64,000 nucleotides of DNA. It comes from Mycolicibacterium septicum DSM 44393. GTDB taxonomy: Bacteria; Actinomycetota; Actinomycetes; Mycobacteriales; Mycobacteriaceae. The stretch lies in contig NZ_HG322951.1 of NCBI RefSeq assembly GCF_000455325.1, positions 2,937,890 through 3,001,889 of the forward strand, in the 5' to 3' direction. A program made the position numbers and the translations under genes. Below, piece after piece: positions 9,610-17,570 of this stretch (within the stretch, counting starts at the first letter, position 1; every line of letters begins with the position of its first letter). The notes under the pieces were generated by a model. The model did not search any database. It saw nothing but the letters and a program-made list of their open reading frames with translations, and was not told the origin of the DNA.

Positions 9610-9628
9610 TTAGCTGAGCATCACCTAA
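9610..9628 (-). promoter_or_regulatory. Probable IdeR iron box
   Basis: Read on the minus strand, this 19-base site matches the mycobacterial IdeR consensus TTAGGTTAGGCTAACCTAA at 15 of 19 positions, including both outer TTAGGT/CTAA ends. It lies 20 bases before the ATG of the Fe3+-binding lipoprotein. IdeR with Fe2+ represses iron-uptake genes from such sites, which agrees with the FbpABC-like products. The match was counted by eye; binding is inferred. Confidence 0.8.
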
Positions 9629-9706
9629 GGACACTACCGGGGTGGACGGGCGCGGAGCCGGAGACAGCGGGAATCGCCGAGCGGCGGACACTCTCGAATA
9701 GTCGGG

Positions 9707-10276
9707 CTAACCGAAGGCTCCCGAGTTCTCGTTCACGCCGGCGGGCGTGAGGACATCGTCATCGGCGGCCGCGTCGGCACAGCGCAGAGGTGTGGCCGAC
9801 TTCCATGGACCCGTTCCGTCGCTGTAGCGCGGGTTGGGAACAGGTCGGTCGTTCGTGGTGCCTATCGTCGGGACTTCCCAAAAGAACGTTGTGCCGTAAG
9901 CAAATCCATCGGCAGCAACGGCACCGTCGTAATTGCCCACGATCTTGTTGTAGTCCCCGGGGCTGTACAACTTCGTGTCGAAGCTCACGTGCACCCGGTC
10001 ACGGTAGATACCGCCGTCCATTGAACCGTCCACCACCGTGCCGTTGTTGAACACGAAACGGGCCTGCTGTCCTCTTACGCTCGACTCGCGGGTGTCGAAC
10101 TCCAAAGTGTTTCCGTTCGGGTTGTTCAGTTGGGTGTACCCGTCGAACCGCCACTGTTGACACGGATCGGCGTGTGCGGTCGACGTGCCGGACAATCCGG
10201 CGAGACACGCGGCAACAGCCGTGATCACCACGATTGTGGTGCGGCCGATTCGCACCGGTGGCTGCTGGTTTTGCAT
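9707..10276 (-). CDS. Secreted hypothetical protein with Sec signal peptide
   Basis: 189 residues. The ATG at 10276 follows a near-perfect ribosome binding site (AGGAGGAGG, 10282-10290), so the much longer upstream open frame is not used. Residues 1-37 form a signal peptide (TTIVVITAVAACLAGLSG, cleavage after AHA, mature start DPCQQW). The mature part is Trp/Tyr/Asn-rich with FDGYTQLNNPNG and one Cys near each end, suggesting a beta-rich extracytoplasmic domain closed by a disulfide. I do not recognise a family with known function. It stands alone, divergent from yraN. Confidence 0.75.
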   Translation of the reverse strand: MQNQQPPVRIGRTTIVVITAVAACLAGLSGTSTAHADPCQQWRFDGYTQLNNPNGNTLEFDTRESSVRGQQARFVFNNGTVVDGSMDGGIYRDRVHVSFDTKLYSPGDYNKIVGNYDGAVAADGFAYGTTFFWEVPTIGTTNDRPVPNPRYSDGTGPWKSATPLRCADAAADDDVLTPAGVNENSGAFG

Positions 10277-10460
10277 TGCCGCCTCCTCCTGCCCTGGATT
10301 CATCGTCGCGTTGACGGTCGGGGAGGGCATGAGTAGCGGGCTACCCGAATTACATCGACTCACGACGGCAGTCCCGGTGGACCTGTGGATGAAATCCACG
10401 CTGGGGATAACTCGGCCTGACTGAGCCCGTTCTGTCGGACCGTGTCCGCACGGTGTGGTC

Positions 10461-10829
10461 ATGAGTTCTCTGACACGGGCCGAGATCGGCGCACTGGGTG
10501 AACAGCTGGCCGTCGAACATCTGGCGGCACAGGGATTGCGCACGTTGACCCGCAACTGGCGGTGTCGTTACGGCGAGCTCGACGTAATCGCCGTGGACGT
10601 CGCCACGAACACGGCGGTCTTCGTCGAGGTGAAGACCCGTACCGGCGACGGCTTCGGTGGGCTGGCCGAGGCGGTGACGGCGCAGAAGGTGCGCCGGATC
10701 CGGCGGTTGGCGGCGCTGTGGCTGGCCGAACAGGAGGTTCGCTTCGCCGCATTGCGCATCGACGTGGTCAGGGTGCGCCTCGGCCGCCGCCGAGAACCCG
10801 AGCTGACGCACCTCAAGGGGGTGGGCTGA
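10461..10829 (+). CDS. YraN/UPF0102 family endonuclease-like protein
   Basis: 122 residues with the family pattern GALGEQLAVEHLAAQG, NWRCRYGELDVIAVD and TAVFVEVKTRTGDGFGG: the GE-(L)-D and EVK residues form the PD-(D/E)XK-like nuclease centre of UPF0102. The in vivo role is unproven. ATG at 10461 is preferred over GTG at 10455. It lies just before the comM-like gene and dprA, an arrangement conserved in mycobacteria, which suggests a role with DNA entry or recombination. Confidence 0.88.
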   Translation: MSSLTRAEIGALGEQLAVEHLAAQGLRTLTRNWRCRYGELDVIAVDVATNTAVFVEVKTRTGDGFGGLAEAVTAQKVRRIRRLAALWLAEQEVRFAALRIDVVRVRLGRRREPELTHLKGVG

Positions 10830-10830
10830 G

Positions 10831-12342
10831 ATGGGTTTGGGTAGAGCCTATTCGGTGGCCGTGCGCGGGGTGGACGGCGTCATCGTGGAGATCGAGGCCG
10901 ACATCACCTCGGGGCTGCCCAGCGTCAACTTGGTGGGGCTGCCCGACACCGCCCTGCAGGAGTCGCGGGATCGGGTGCGCGCGGCCATCACCAACTGCGG
11001 CAATGAGTGGCCGATGTCGCGCCTGACGCTGGCGTTGTCCCCGGCCACGTTGCGCAAGGTCGGTTCGGTCTACGACGTGGCACTGGCGGCGGCGGTGCTC
11101 TCGGCGCACACCAAGACGGCGTGGGCGCGGCTGGAAAAGTCGGTGCTGCTCGGTGAACTCGCCCTCGACGGCCGGGTCCGGCCGATTCACGGTGTGTTGC
11201 CGGCGGTGCTGGCCGCCAAACAGGAGGGCTGGCCCACGGTGGTGGTGCCGGTGGACAACCTGGCCGAGGCCAGCCTGATCGACGGGATCGAGGTGTGCGG
11301 TGTGCGGACCCTGCGGCAGCTGCAGGCCTGGCTCGATGGCAAGGGGGATCTGCAGGCCCGCGTCGCCGCGACGGGGCGGGCGCCGGAGCCGATGGCAGAC
11401 CTGGCCGACGTGGTCGGACAGGGTCAGGCCCGCTACGCCGTCGAGGTGGCGGCCGCGGGTGCGCATCACCTGATGTTCACCGGTCCGCCGGGTATCGGGA
11501 AAACGATGTTGGCGCAACGGCTTCCGGGGCTGTTGCCGCCCTTGTCGTCGGCTGAGTCGCTTGAGGTGACGGCGGTCCATTCCGTTGCCGGGTTGTTGGC
11601 GGGGGATACCCCGTTGATCACCCGACCGCCGTTTGTGGCTCCGCACCACACCTCGAGCGTGGCCGCACTGGTCGGTGGTGGAAGCGGGTTCGCCCGCCCC
11701 GGTGCGGTGAGCCGGGCGCATCGGGGTGTGTTGTTCCTCGACGAGTTCCCGGAAATGGGATCGAGTGCCCTGGAAGCGCTGCGAACTCCCTTGGAGGACG
11801 GCGAGATCCGGTTGGCTCGCCGTGACGGTGTGGCGTGCTATCCGGCCCGGTTCCAACTTGTCCTGGCGGCGAATCCCTGCCCGTGCGCGCCGCCGAACTC
11901 GGCTGACTGCGTCTGTTCGGCCCAAGCCAAGCTCCGGTACAGGGGGAAGTTGTCGGGGCCGCTGGTGGATCGTGTCGACTTGCGGGTGGAGCTGTACCCG
12001 GTCAGCGCGGGGGCGTTCATGCCGCAGGCGGGCGAGTCCAGCGCAGTGGTGCGTGAGCGGGTCGCGGCCGCGCGCCTCGCCGCCCAGGAACGGTGGAAAC
12101 CCTATGGGATCGGCACCAACGCCGAGGTCAGCGGCCCGCTGCTGCGGCGCGACTTCCGATTGCCCAAAGCCGCGATGGAACCGCTGCGGTCGGTACTCGA
12201 CCGTGGCGTGATCAGCATGCGCGGCGCCGACCGGTGTCTGAGGGTCGCGTGGACCCTGGCGGATCTGGCCGGACGGACCATCCCCGCCCATGAAGACGTC
12301 GCCGCCGCATTGAGCTTCCGGCAGGCCGGGGGTGTGTCATGA
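10831..12342 (+). CDS. comM: YifB/ComM-family Mg-chelatase-like AAA+ ATPase
   Basis: 503 residues. An N-terminal Lon-protease-like fold (SVAVRGVDGVIVEIEADITSGLPSVNLVG is the typical opening region, positions ~6-35), then an AAA+ core with Walker A GPPGIGKTML near 222 and Walker B VLFLDEFPEM, and a C-terminal Mg_chelatase C region (CLRVAWTLADLAG). In Haemophilus and Vibrio ComM is a hexameric helicase that promotes branch migration during transformation; the mycobacterial role is not established. Sits between yraN and dprA, sharing ATGA with dprA. Confidence 0.9.
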   Translation: MGLGRAYSVAVRGVDGVIVEIEADITSGLPSVNLVGLPDTALQESRDRVRAAITNCGNEWPMSRLTLALSPATLRKVGSVYDVALAAAVLSAHTKTAWARLEKSVLLGELALDGRVRPIHGVLPAVLAAKQEGWPTVVVPVDNLAEASLIDGIEVCGVRTLRQLQAWLDGKGDLQARVAATGRAPEPMADLADVVGQGQARYAVEVAAAGAHHLMFTGPPGIGKTMLAQRLPGLLPPLSSAESLEVTAVHSVAGLLAGDTPLITRPPFVAPHHTSSVAALVGGGSGFARPGAVSRAHRGVLFLDEFPEMGSSALEALRTPLEDGEIRLARRDGVACYPARFQLVLAANPCPCAPPNSADCVCSAQAKLRYRGKLSGPLVDRVDLRVELYPVSAGAFMPQAGESSAVVRERVAAARLAAQERWKPYGIGTNAEVSGPLLRRDFRLPKAAMEPLRSVLDRGVISMRGADRCLRVAWTLADLAGRTIPAHEDVAAALSFRQAGGVS

Positions 12343-13517
12343 CCGACGAGGTGCGGCGCGCATGGGCGTATCTGTCGCGGGTGGCCGAACCGCCGTGCCC
12401 GCAGTTGACGGCCTTGGTCGCGCATGTCGGTCCGGTCGAGGCGGGCGGCCGGGTCAAGGCCGGTCAGGTCGATGCCGAGTTGTTGCGCCGCGTCGAGGGA
12501 CGCCGGGAATTCGATTGTGCGGCAGACGACCTGAATGTCCTCGACAGAATGGGCGGGCGTTTGATCACACCTGATGACGACGAGTGGCCGCTGCTGCGCT
12601 TCGGGGCCTTTCGCGGGGATGAGGTGCAAAAGCGTCGGAACGGTCACCCACCGTTGGTGTTGTGGGCCGTCGGGCCCGCGCGCCTCGACGAGGCGGCCGA
12701 GCGGGCCGCGGCGATCGTCGGAACCCGCGCGGCCACCGCCTACGGCGAGCACGTCGCCGCCGAATTGGCCGCCGGTCTGGCCGAACGGGATGTCACGGTG
12801 GTGTCCGGCGGGGCCTATGGCGTCGATGGGGCAGCCCACCGTGCAGTGTTGGCATGTGAGGGAGTGACGGTCGCAATCGTGGCCGGCGGTATCGACAACC
12901 CGTACCCGGCCGGGCACAGCGCGCTGTTCCACCGGATCCGCCAGGACTGCCTGTTGGTCAGCGAGTACCCGCCCGGGATGGCGCCGGGCCGGTTGCGGTT
13001 CCTCACCCGGAACCGGTTGGTGGCCGCCCTTTCCGGGGCGACCGTGGTGGTGGAGGCCGGGTTACGCAGCGGCGCCGCCAACACTGCGTCGTGGGCCAAG
13101 GCGCTGGGCCGCTCGGTGTGTGCCGTCCCGGGTCCGGTGACCTCGGCTGCATCGGCGGGCTGCCATGCGCTGCTGCGCAATGATGCTGTCCTGGTGGACC
13201 GGGCCGAGCAGATCGTCGAACTCGTCGGTCGCATGGGCGAACCGGCACCGGAAGAGCCCCATCCCTCTGCGCCGCTCGATGGGCTCGCGCCAGTTGAGAA
13301 ACAGGTCTATGACGCGCTGCCGGCGCGCGGTGCCCACACCGTGGACGAGATCGCGATGCTCGCCGCGCTGCCTCCGCACCAGGTGCTGGGGCCGTTGACG
13401 ATGCTGGAGTTCGCCGGGCTGGTCGAAAGCGTCGACGGATGCTGGCGGATCACGCGTCGGCGACGCGTCCGCCCACCAGCTCCCGGGTCGGCAGGGGAGA
13501 AGCAGGTATCCGCATGA
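12339..13517 (+). CDS. dprA: DNA-processing protein DprA
   Basis: 392 residues. The Rossmann-like DNA-processing domain shows IVGTRAATAYGEHVA, VVSGGAYGVDGAAHRAVLA, VAGGIDNPYPAGHSALF and the ssDNA-binding stretch with SEYPPG...RFLTRNRLVAALS. The C-terminus (EKQVYDALPARGAHTVDEIA) is a winged helix. DprA loads RecA onto incoming single-stranded DNA. The start overlaps the comM-like stop (ATGA), so the pair is co-translated. Natural competence in mycobacteria is not a general trait; the gene is nonetheless conserved. Confidence 0.92.
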   Translation: MTDEVRRAWAYLSRVAEPPCPQLTALVAHVGPVEAGGRVKAGQVDAELLRRVEGRREFDCAADDLNVLDRMGGRLITPDDDEWPLLRFGAFRGDEVQKRRNGHPPLVLWAVGPARLDEAAERAAAIVGTRAATAYGEHVAAELAAGLAERDVTVVSGGAYGVDGAAHRAVLACEGVTVAIVAGGIDNPYPAGHSALFHRIRQDCLLVSEYPPGMAPGRLRFLTRNRLVAALSGATVVVEAGLRSGAANTASWAKALGRSVCAVPGPVTSAASAGCHALLRNDAVLVDRAEQIVELVGRMGEPAPEEPHPSAPLDGLAPVEKQVYDALPARGAHTVDEIAMLAALPPHQVLGPLTMLEFAGLVESVDGCWRITRRRRVRPPAPGSAGEKQVSA

Positions 13518-13655
13518 ACGAGGAACGGGTAGACCTGGATGCGATGTCGCGGCGACCCGAGGCCGCATTCACGTAGCACCCAGGCCGGCCCGCGGCCTCC
13601 GTATAGTCGATGAGGTCGGCTAATAAGCGAGCGGCAGATGATGTTTGGAGGCGCC

Positions 13656-14522
13656 ATGGCAGGACGACCAATGCACACATTCCAGGTGGTGCATCGCGAG
13701 CAGCTGACCCCCCACATGGTCAGGTTGGTACTGGGTGGATCGGGTGAAGGGACGGGCTTCGACACCTTCTCGGCCAACGACTTCAGCGACGCCTACGTCA
13801 AAATCGCCATCGTCCCCGCTGTTGTCGATGTGTCAGTGCTGCCGAAACCCTTGACGCTGGACAGCTTTGAGGAGCTGCCCACCGAACTGCGCCCCACGGT
13901 GCGGACCTACACCGTGCGCAAGTTCGACAAGGAGCGCCGCGAGATCACCATCGACTTCGTCGTGCACGGTGAGCAGGGCGTGGCCGCACCCTGGGCTGCG
14001 GCAGCGGTACCGGGCCAGCCCGCCTACCTGATGGGGCCCAGTGGGGCCTATACCCCGGACCCGGCCGCCGACTGGCACCTGCTGGCCGGTGACGAGGCCG
14101 CTCTGCCGGCCATCGGTGCGGCCCTGGAGGCCTTGCCCGCGGATGCGACCGGCAAAGTCTTCATCGAGGTCGCCGGCGATGAGGACGAGATCGAGCTCGC
14201 CGCTCCGGCCGGGGTCGAGGTCAACTGGATTCACCGGGGTGGGCGCGCCGACCTGGTCGGCGAGGACAAGGCCGGGGACAACGCACCGCTGATCGCGGCG
14301 GTCAAGGATGCGGCCTGGCTGCCGGGTCAGGTTCAGGTGTTCATCCACGGCGAGGCTCAGGCCGTCATGCACAATCTGCGTCCCTACATCCGCAAGGAGC
14401 GCGGCGTCCCGGCGAAATGGGCGGGATCGATCTCGGGGTACTGGCGCCGCGGGCGCACCGAGGAGACTTTCCGGCAGTGGAAGGCCGAGCTGGCGAAAGC
14501 GGAGGCCGACACCGCGGGCTGA
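13656..14522 (+). CDS. viuB: Siderophore-interacting protein (ViuB-like flavin reductase)
   Basis: 288 residues. N-terminal FAD-binding domain (beta-barrel with [13 protein letters not shown], where the R-x-Y-T/S motif binds flavin) and C-terminal SIP domain ([46 protein letters not shown], of which the last part is the family signature). Members reduce ferric siderophores in the cytoplasm. The ATG at 13656 follows GGAGG at 13647-13651, making it a better start than the ATGs at 13638/13641. No convincing IdeR box was found upstream. Syntenic with M. tuberculosis viuB (Rv2895c). Confidence 0.88.
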   Translation: MAGRPMHTFQVVHREQLTPHMVRLVLGGSGEGTGFDTFSANDFSDAYVKIAIVPAVVDVSVLPKPLTLDSFEELPTELRPTVRTYTVRKFDKERREITIDFVVHGEQGVAAPWAAAAVPGQPAYLMGPSGAYTPDPAADWHLLAGDEAALPAIGAALEALPADATGKVFIEVAGDEDEIELAAPAGVEVNWIHRGGRADLVGEDKAGDNAPLIAAVKDAAWLPGQVQVFIHGEAQAVMHNLRPYIRKERGVPAKWAGSISGYWRRGRTEETFRQWKAELAKAEADTAG

Positions 14523-14545
14523 GGCCAGATGGCAAGGTAGCCGTC

Positions 14546-15706
14546 ATGGCCTATGGCGACTATCAACTCGAGATCTACCTGCAGGGGCTGTCCGGCGTGC
14601 TGCCGACCATGCCGATGGACTACGCGGGACTGGAGGCCAAGGCCCAGGCGGCCATGCCGGCCTCGATCTGGTCCTACGTGGCCGGCGGGGCCGGTGACGA
14701 GCGCACCCAGCAGGTCAACCGCACTGCGTTCGACCGGTGGGGCCTGATGCCGCGCATGCTCAACGCCCACCGGGAACGCGATCTGTCCGTCGACCTGTTC
14801 GGGCTCACGCTGCCCACGCCGTTGTTCATGGCCCCCATCGGGGTGCTGGGGATCTGCGGGCAGGACGGTCACGGCGACCTGGCCGGTGCCCGTGCCGCCG
14901 CGCGCACCGGGGTGCCGATGGTGCTGTCCACCCTCACCGAGGACCCGCTCGAAGACGTCGCCGCCGAATTCGGTGACACCCCAGGCTTTTTCCAGCTGTA
15001 CACACCGACCGACAAAGATCTGGCCGCCAGCCTGGTGCAGCGCGCCGAGAAGGCCGGATTCAAGGGCATCGTCGTCACGCTCGACACCTGGGTGCCCGGC
15101 TGGCGGCCGCGGGACCTGGCCACCTCGAACTTCCCGCAGCTGCGCGGCAAGTGCCTGGCCAACTACACCAGCGATCCGGTGTTCCGCGCCGGTCTGCAGC
15201 AACCGCCCGAGGAGAACCCACAGGCCACCGTGCTGCGCTGGGTCAGCCTGTTCGGCAATCCGCTCACCTGGGACGACCTGCCGTGGCTGCGGTCACTGAC
15301 CAAGCTGCCGCTGATCCTTAAGGGCATCTGCCATCCCGATGACGTCCGGCGGGCCAAGGACGGTGGCGTCGACGGGATCTACTGCTCCAATCATGGTGGG
15401 CGCCAAGCCAATGGCGGCATTCCCGCGATCGACTGCCTGCCCGGGGTGGTCGAGGCCGCCGACGGGCTGCCGGTGTTGTTCGACTCGGGCATCCGTAACG
15501 GTGCCGACATCGTCAAGGCGCTCGCACTGGGGGCCACCGCGGTCGGCGTGGGCCGCCCCTATGCGTACGGGCTGGCTTTGGGCGGCGCCGACGGCATCGT
15601 GCACGTGCTGCGGTCGCTGCTCGCCGAGGCCGACCTGATCATGGGTGTCGACGGGTATCCGACGCTGGCCGACCTCACGCCCGAGGCGCTGCGGCGGGTC
15701 GACTGA
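14546..15706 (+). CDS. Lactate 2-monooxygenase-like FMN-dependent 2-hydroxyacid oxidase
   Basis: 386 residues. Closely follows the M. smegmatis lactate 2-monooxygenase pattern as I remember it: an opening with [19 protein letters not shown], the [10 protein letters not shown] substrate loop, [21 protein letters not shown] (catalytic His and Arg), DSGIR and GRPYAYG (FMN phosphate). These enzymes convert L-lactate to acetate and CO2, or more generally oxidise 2-hydroxyacids. ATG at 14546 fits that N-terminus. A second, more distant member of the same superfamily lies at 54339-55517. Confidence 0.87.
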   Translation: MAYGDYQLEIYLQGLSGVLPTMPMDYAGLEAKAQAAMPASIWSYVAGGAGDERTQQVNRTAFDRWGLMPRMLNAHRERDLSVDLFGLTLPTPLFMAPIGVLGICGQDGHGDLAGARAAARTGVPMVLSTLTEDPLEDVAAEFGDTPGFFQLYTPTDKDLAASLVQRAEKAGFKGIVVTLDTWVPGWRPRDLATSNFPQLRGKCLANYTSDPVFRAGLQQPPEENPQATVLRWVSLFGNPLTWDDLPWLRSLTKLPLILKGICHPDDVRRAKDGGVDGIYCSNHGGRQANGGIPAIDCLPGVVEAADGLPVLFDSGIRNGADIVKALALGATAVGVGRPYAYGLALGGADGIVHVLRSLLAEADLIMGVDGYPTLADLTPEALRRVD

Positions 15707-15877
15707 TCTCCGTAGCGCTCCCGGCGCCGCGGTCCGCTGGGTCGGTGTAGCGCGCCTTCTTTGCCGCGTTGGGGTGGCGGTCGGGCTCGATCGCCACCTC
15801 AACGTGACGAATCACAGATAAAGACGCAGGTCATATCTTCTGGTCATCGATTATTCATCGGTGTAGCATTTTCCTTC

Positions 15878-16501
15878 ATGAGTGTAGAAACCGTCCGCGA
15901 GCGGGCCGCCCACCTGGGCCCCGAGCGGCGGCGTCCACAGGTGCTGGATGCGGCCCTGGCGATTGCGGTGAACGAGGGGATCGCCGCAGTCACGATCGGC
16001 GCGGTGGCTCAGCGGCTCAAGGTCACGCGCCCGGTGGTGTACTCATGTTTTCCCGACCGGGTCGAATTGCTGAGGGCCTTGCTCGAGCGGGAGCTGGCCC
16101 TGCTGGTCCAGGGGGCGATCGATGCGCTGCCGTACGGCCGCGCCGACGCCGACGAGACCGTCTTCGTCGAGGGCTTCCAGGCGCTGCTTGAGACGGTCGC
16201 CGGCCGGCCTGATTCCTGGCGGCTCGTGATGAGCGCCGACCCGGATCCGGCCGTGGCCAAACACTTCCGCAACGGTCGCGTGCTGATGGTCGGCAAGGTC
16301 TCCCGGCGGCTGGCGCCCACCCTGGAACGTTGGGGCACCACCGACGCCGAGAAGAAGCTGCCGGTGCTGGTCGAGCAGTTCGTGTCCACCTGTGAAGGCG
16401 CGGTGCGGACCTTGTTGCATGACGACGGAAAAGACTGGACCCCAACCACATTGGGTGAATTCATCGGATCGGCCACCTACCGGGCGTTTCGCACCGCCTG
16501 A
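15878..16501 (+). CDS. TetR family transcriptional regulator
   Basis: 207 residues. N-terminal helix-turn-helix: ALAIAVNEGIAAVTIGAVAQRL followed by the recognition helix region VTRPVVYSCFPDRVELL. The remainder is a ligand-binding domain without recognisable specificity. ATG at 15878 was chosen because it places the HTH at the usual ~25 residues. Only 22 bases separate it from the MpaB-like gene, so it likely controls that unit and itself. The 171 bases before it show only a weak AGATA-N13-TATCT dyad near 15818-15840. Confidence 0.82.
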   Translation: MSVETVRERAAHLGPERRRPQVLDAALAIAVNEGIAAVTIGAVAQRLKVTRPVVYSCFPDRVELLRALLERELALLVQGAIDALPYGRADADETVFVEGFQALLETVAGRPDSWRLVMSADPDPAVAKHFRNGRVLMVGKVSRRLAPTLERWGTTDAEKKLPVLVEQFVSTCEGAVRTLLHDDGKDWTPTTLGEFIGSATYRAFRTA

Positions 16502-16523
16502 TCCAGAACAGAGGAGTTATCGC

Positions 16524-17570
16524 ATGTCTGATCTCCAGCCGATGGCTGACTACGGGTTCTTCGGGCCGGATTCGGTGACCTGGAAGGTGTGGGGCCATGC
16601 CACCACGCCGATCATCGGACTGCAGCGCGCCGTGGTGGTCGAGGAACTCGACCCTGCGCTGATCGCCGCGGTCGACACCACCGGCGCCAATTACGACCGG
16701 CCCCGCACCCGCTACGACCGGACCGTGCGTTACTTCGCCATGGTCGCTTTCGCCGACACCGAATCGGTGCTCAAGACCGCCGATGTCCTGGTGAAAGTCC
16801 ACTCGAAAGCCATTGGTACCGAACCCCTGAGCGGCAACAAGTACGACGCCAACGACCCCCAGTCGCAGCTGTGGATCCTGCTCACCGGCTGGCACTCGGT
16901 GCTCAAGGCCTACGAGCTGTACGGCGGCGGCAAGCTGACGGCCCAGGAGGAGGCCCGCTACTGGCAGGACTGCGCCCGCGCCGCCGAGTTTCAGACCTGC
17001 GATCCGGCCGACGTCCCGCGGACCCGCGAGGGCATCAACGAGTACTTCGAGCAGATGCGGCCGCACCTCGCCGTCAGCGAGGCCGCCCGCGCGATGATGG
17101 ACCACCTGCTCAACGCCAAAGTGGTGCTGCCGCCAGCACCGCGTGCTGCGAAGCCGGCCGTCGAAGTTCTCAACTGGTTCCTGCGTAGGGGCACCATCGC
17201 CACCATGCCGCGCTGGATGCGCCGGCTCAGCGGCTTCGACCAGCCGCGCGCGGTCGACCTGGCCGTGCGGCCGGTGCTCAAGCTCGGGTTCGGCATAGTG
17301 GACCGGGTACCGCGGCTGAAGCTGTTGGTGGCCAAGATCATTTCGCCGTCCGTGGTGCCGATCGCAGGGCCCTACATCATGGGGATACCGCCGCGGTCGA
17401 CCGAGGTGCTCAGCCCCGAAGAAGGGCGCAAGCGCTACGGCTACGTCAAGCCCGCCGATGCGCACAAGGATTTGCGGGCCCGCCAGCACGAGCGGGTGTT
17501 CGGACGGGGCCAACTGCCCAGCGACGAAGGCCTCATCGAATCTCAGTCCTACCTAGGGAGTTTGGCGTGA
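16524..17570 (+). CDS. Oxygenase MpaB family (DUF2236) protein
   Basis: 348 residues. Opening ADYGFFGPDSVTWKVWGHATTP is typical of DUF2236/MpaB-type proteins: a Gly-Pro-x-S-xx-W segment followed by helices containing a conserved histidine region (TGWHSVLKAYELYGG). The fungal MpaB protein is a heme-dependent oxygenase cleaving a prenyl chain, and latex-clearing rubber oxygenases belong to the same superfamily, so oxidation of a long isoprenoid or lipid is a fair guess. ATG at 16524 follows GAGGAG (16511-16516). It shares GTGA with the acyl-CoA dehydrogenase gene. Confidence 0.8.
   Translation: MSDLQPMADYGFFGPDSVTWKVWGHATTPIIGLQRAVVVEELDPALIAAVDTTGANYDRPRTRYDRTVRYFAMVAFADTESVLKTADVLVKVHSKAIGTEPLSGNKYDANDPQSQLWILLTGWHSVLKAYELYGGGKLTAQEEARYWQDCARAAEFQTCDPADVPRTREGINEYFEQMRPHLAVSEAARAMMDHLLNAKVVLPPAPRAAKPAVEVLNWFLRRGTIATMPRWMRRLSGFDQPRAVDLAVRPVLKLGFGIVDRVPRLKLLVAKIISPSVVPIAGPYIMGIPPRSTEVLSPEEGRKRYGYVKPADAHKDLRARQHERVFGRGQLPSDEGLIESQSYLGSLA

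Noticed and set aside
10813..12291. A 492-codon open frame on the minus strand across the comM-like gene
   Set aside because: Translation is rich in His, Arg, Gln and Gly with no family motif, and it mirrors a well-conserved gene. High GC opens antisense frames.
13610..13640. Possible IdeR box upstream of viuB (AGGTCGGCTAATAAG region)
   Set aside because: Only about 7-8 of 19 positions fit in any alignment, near chance.
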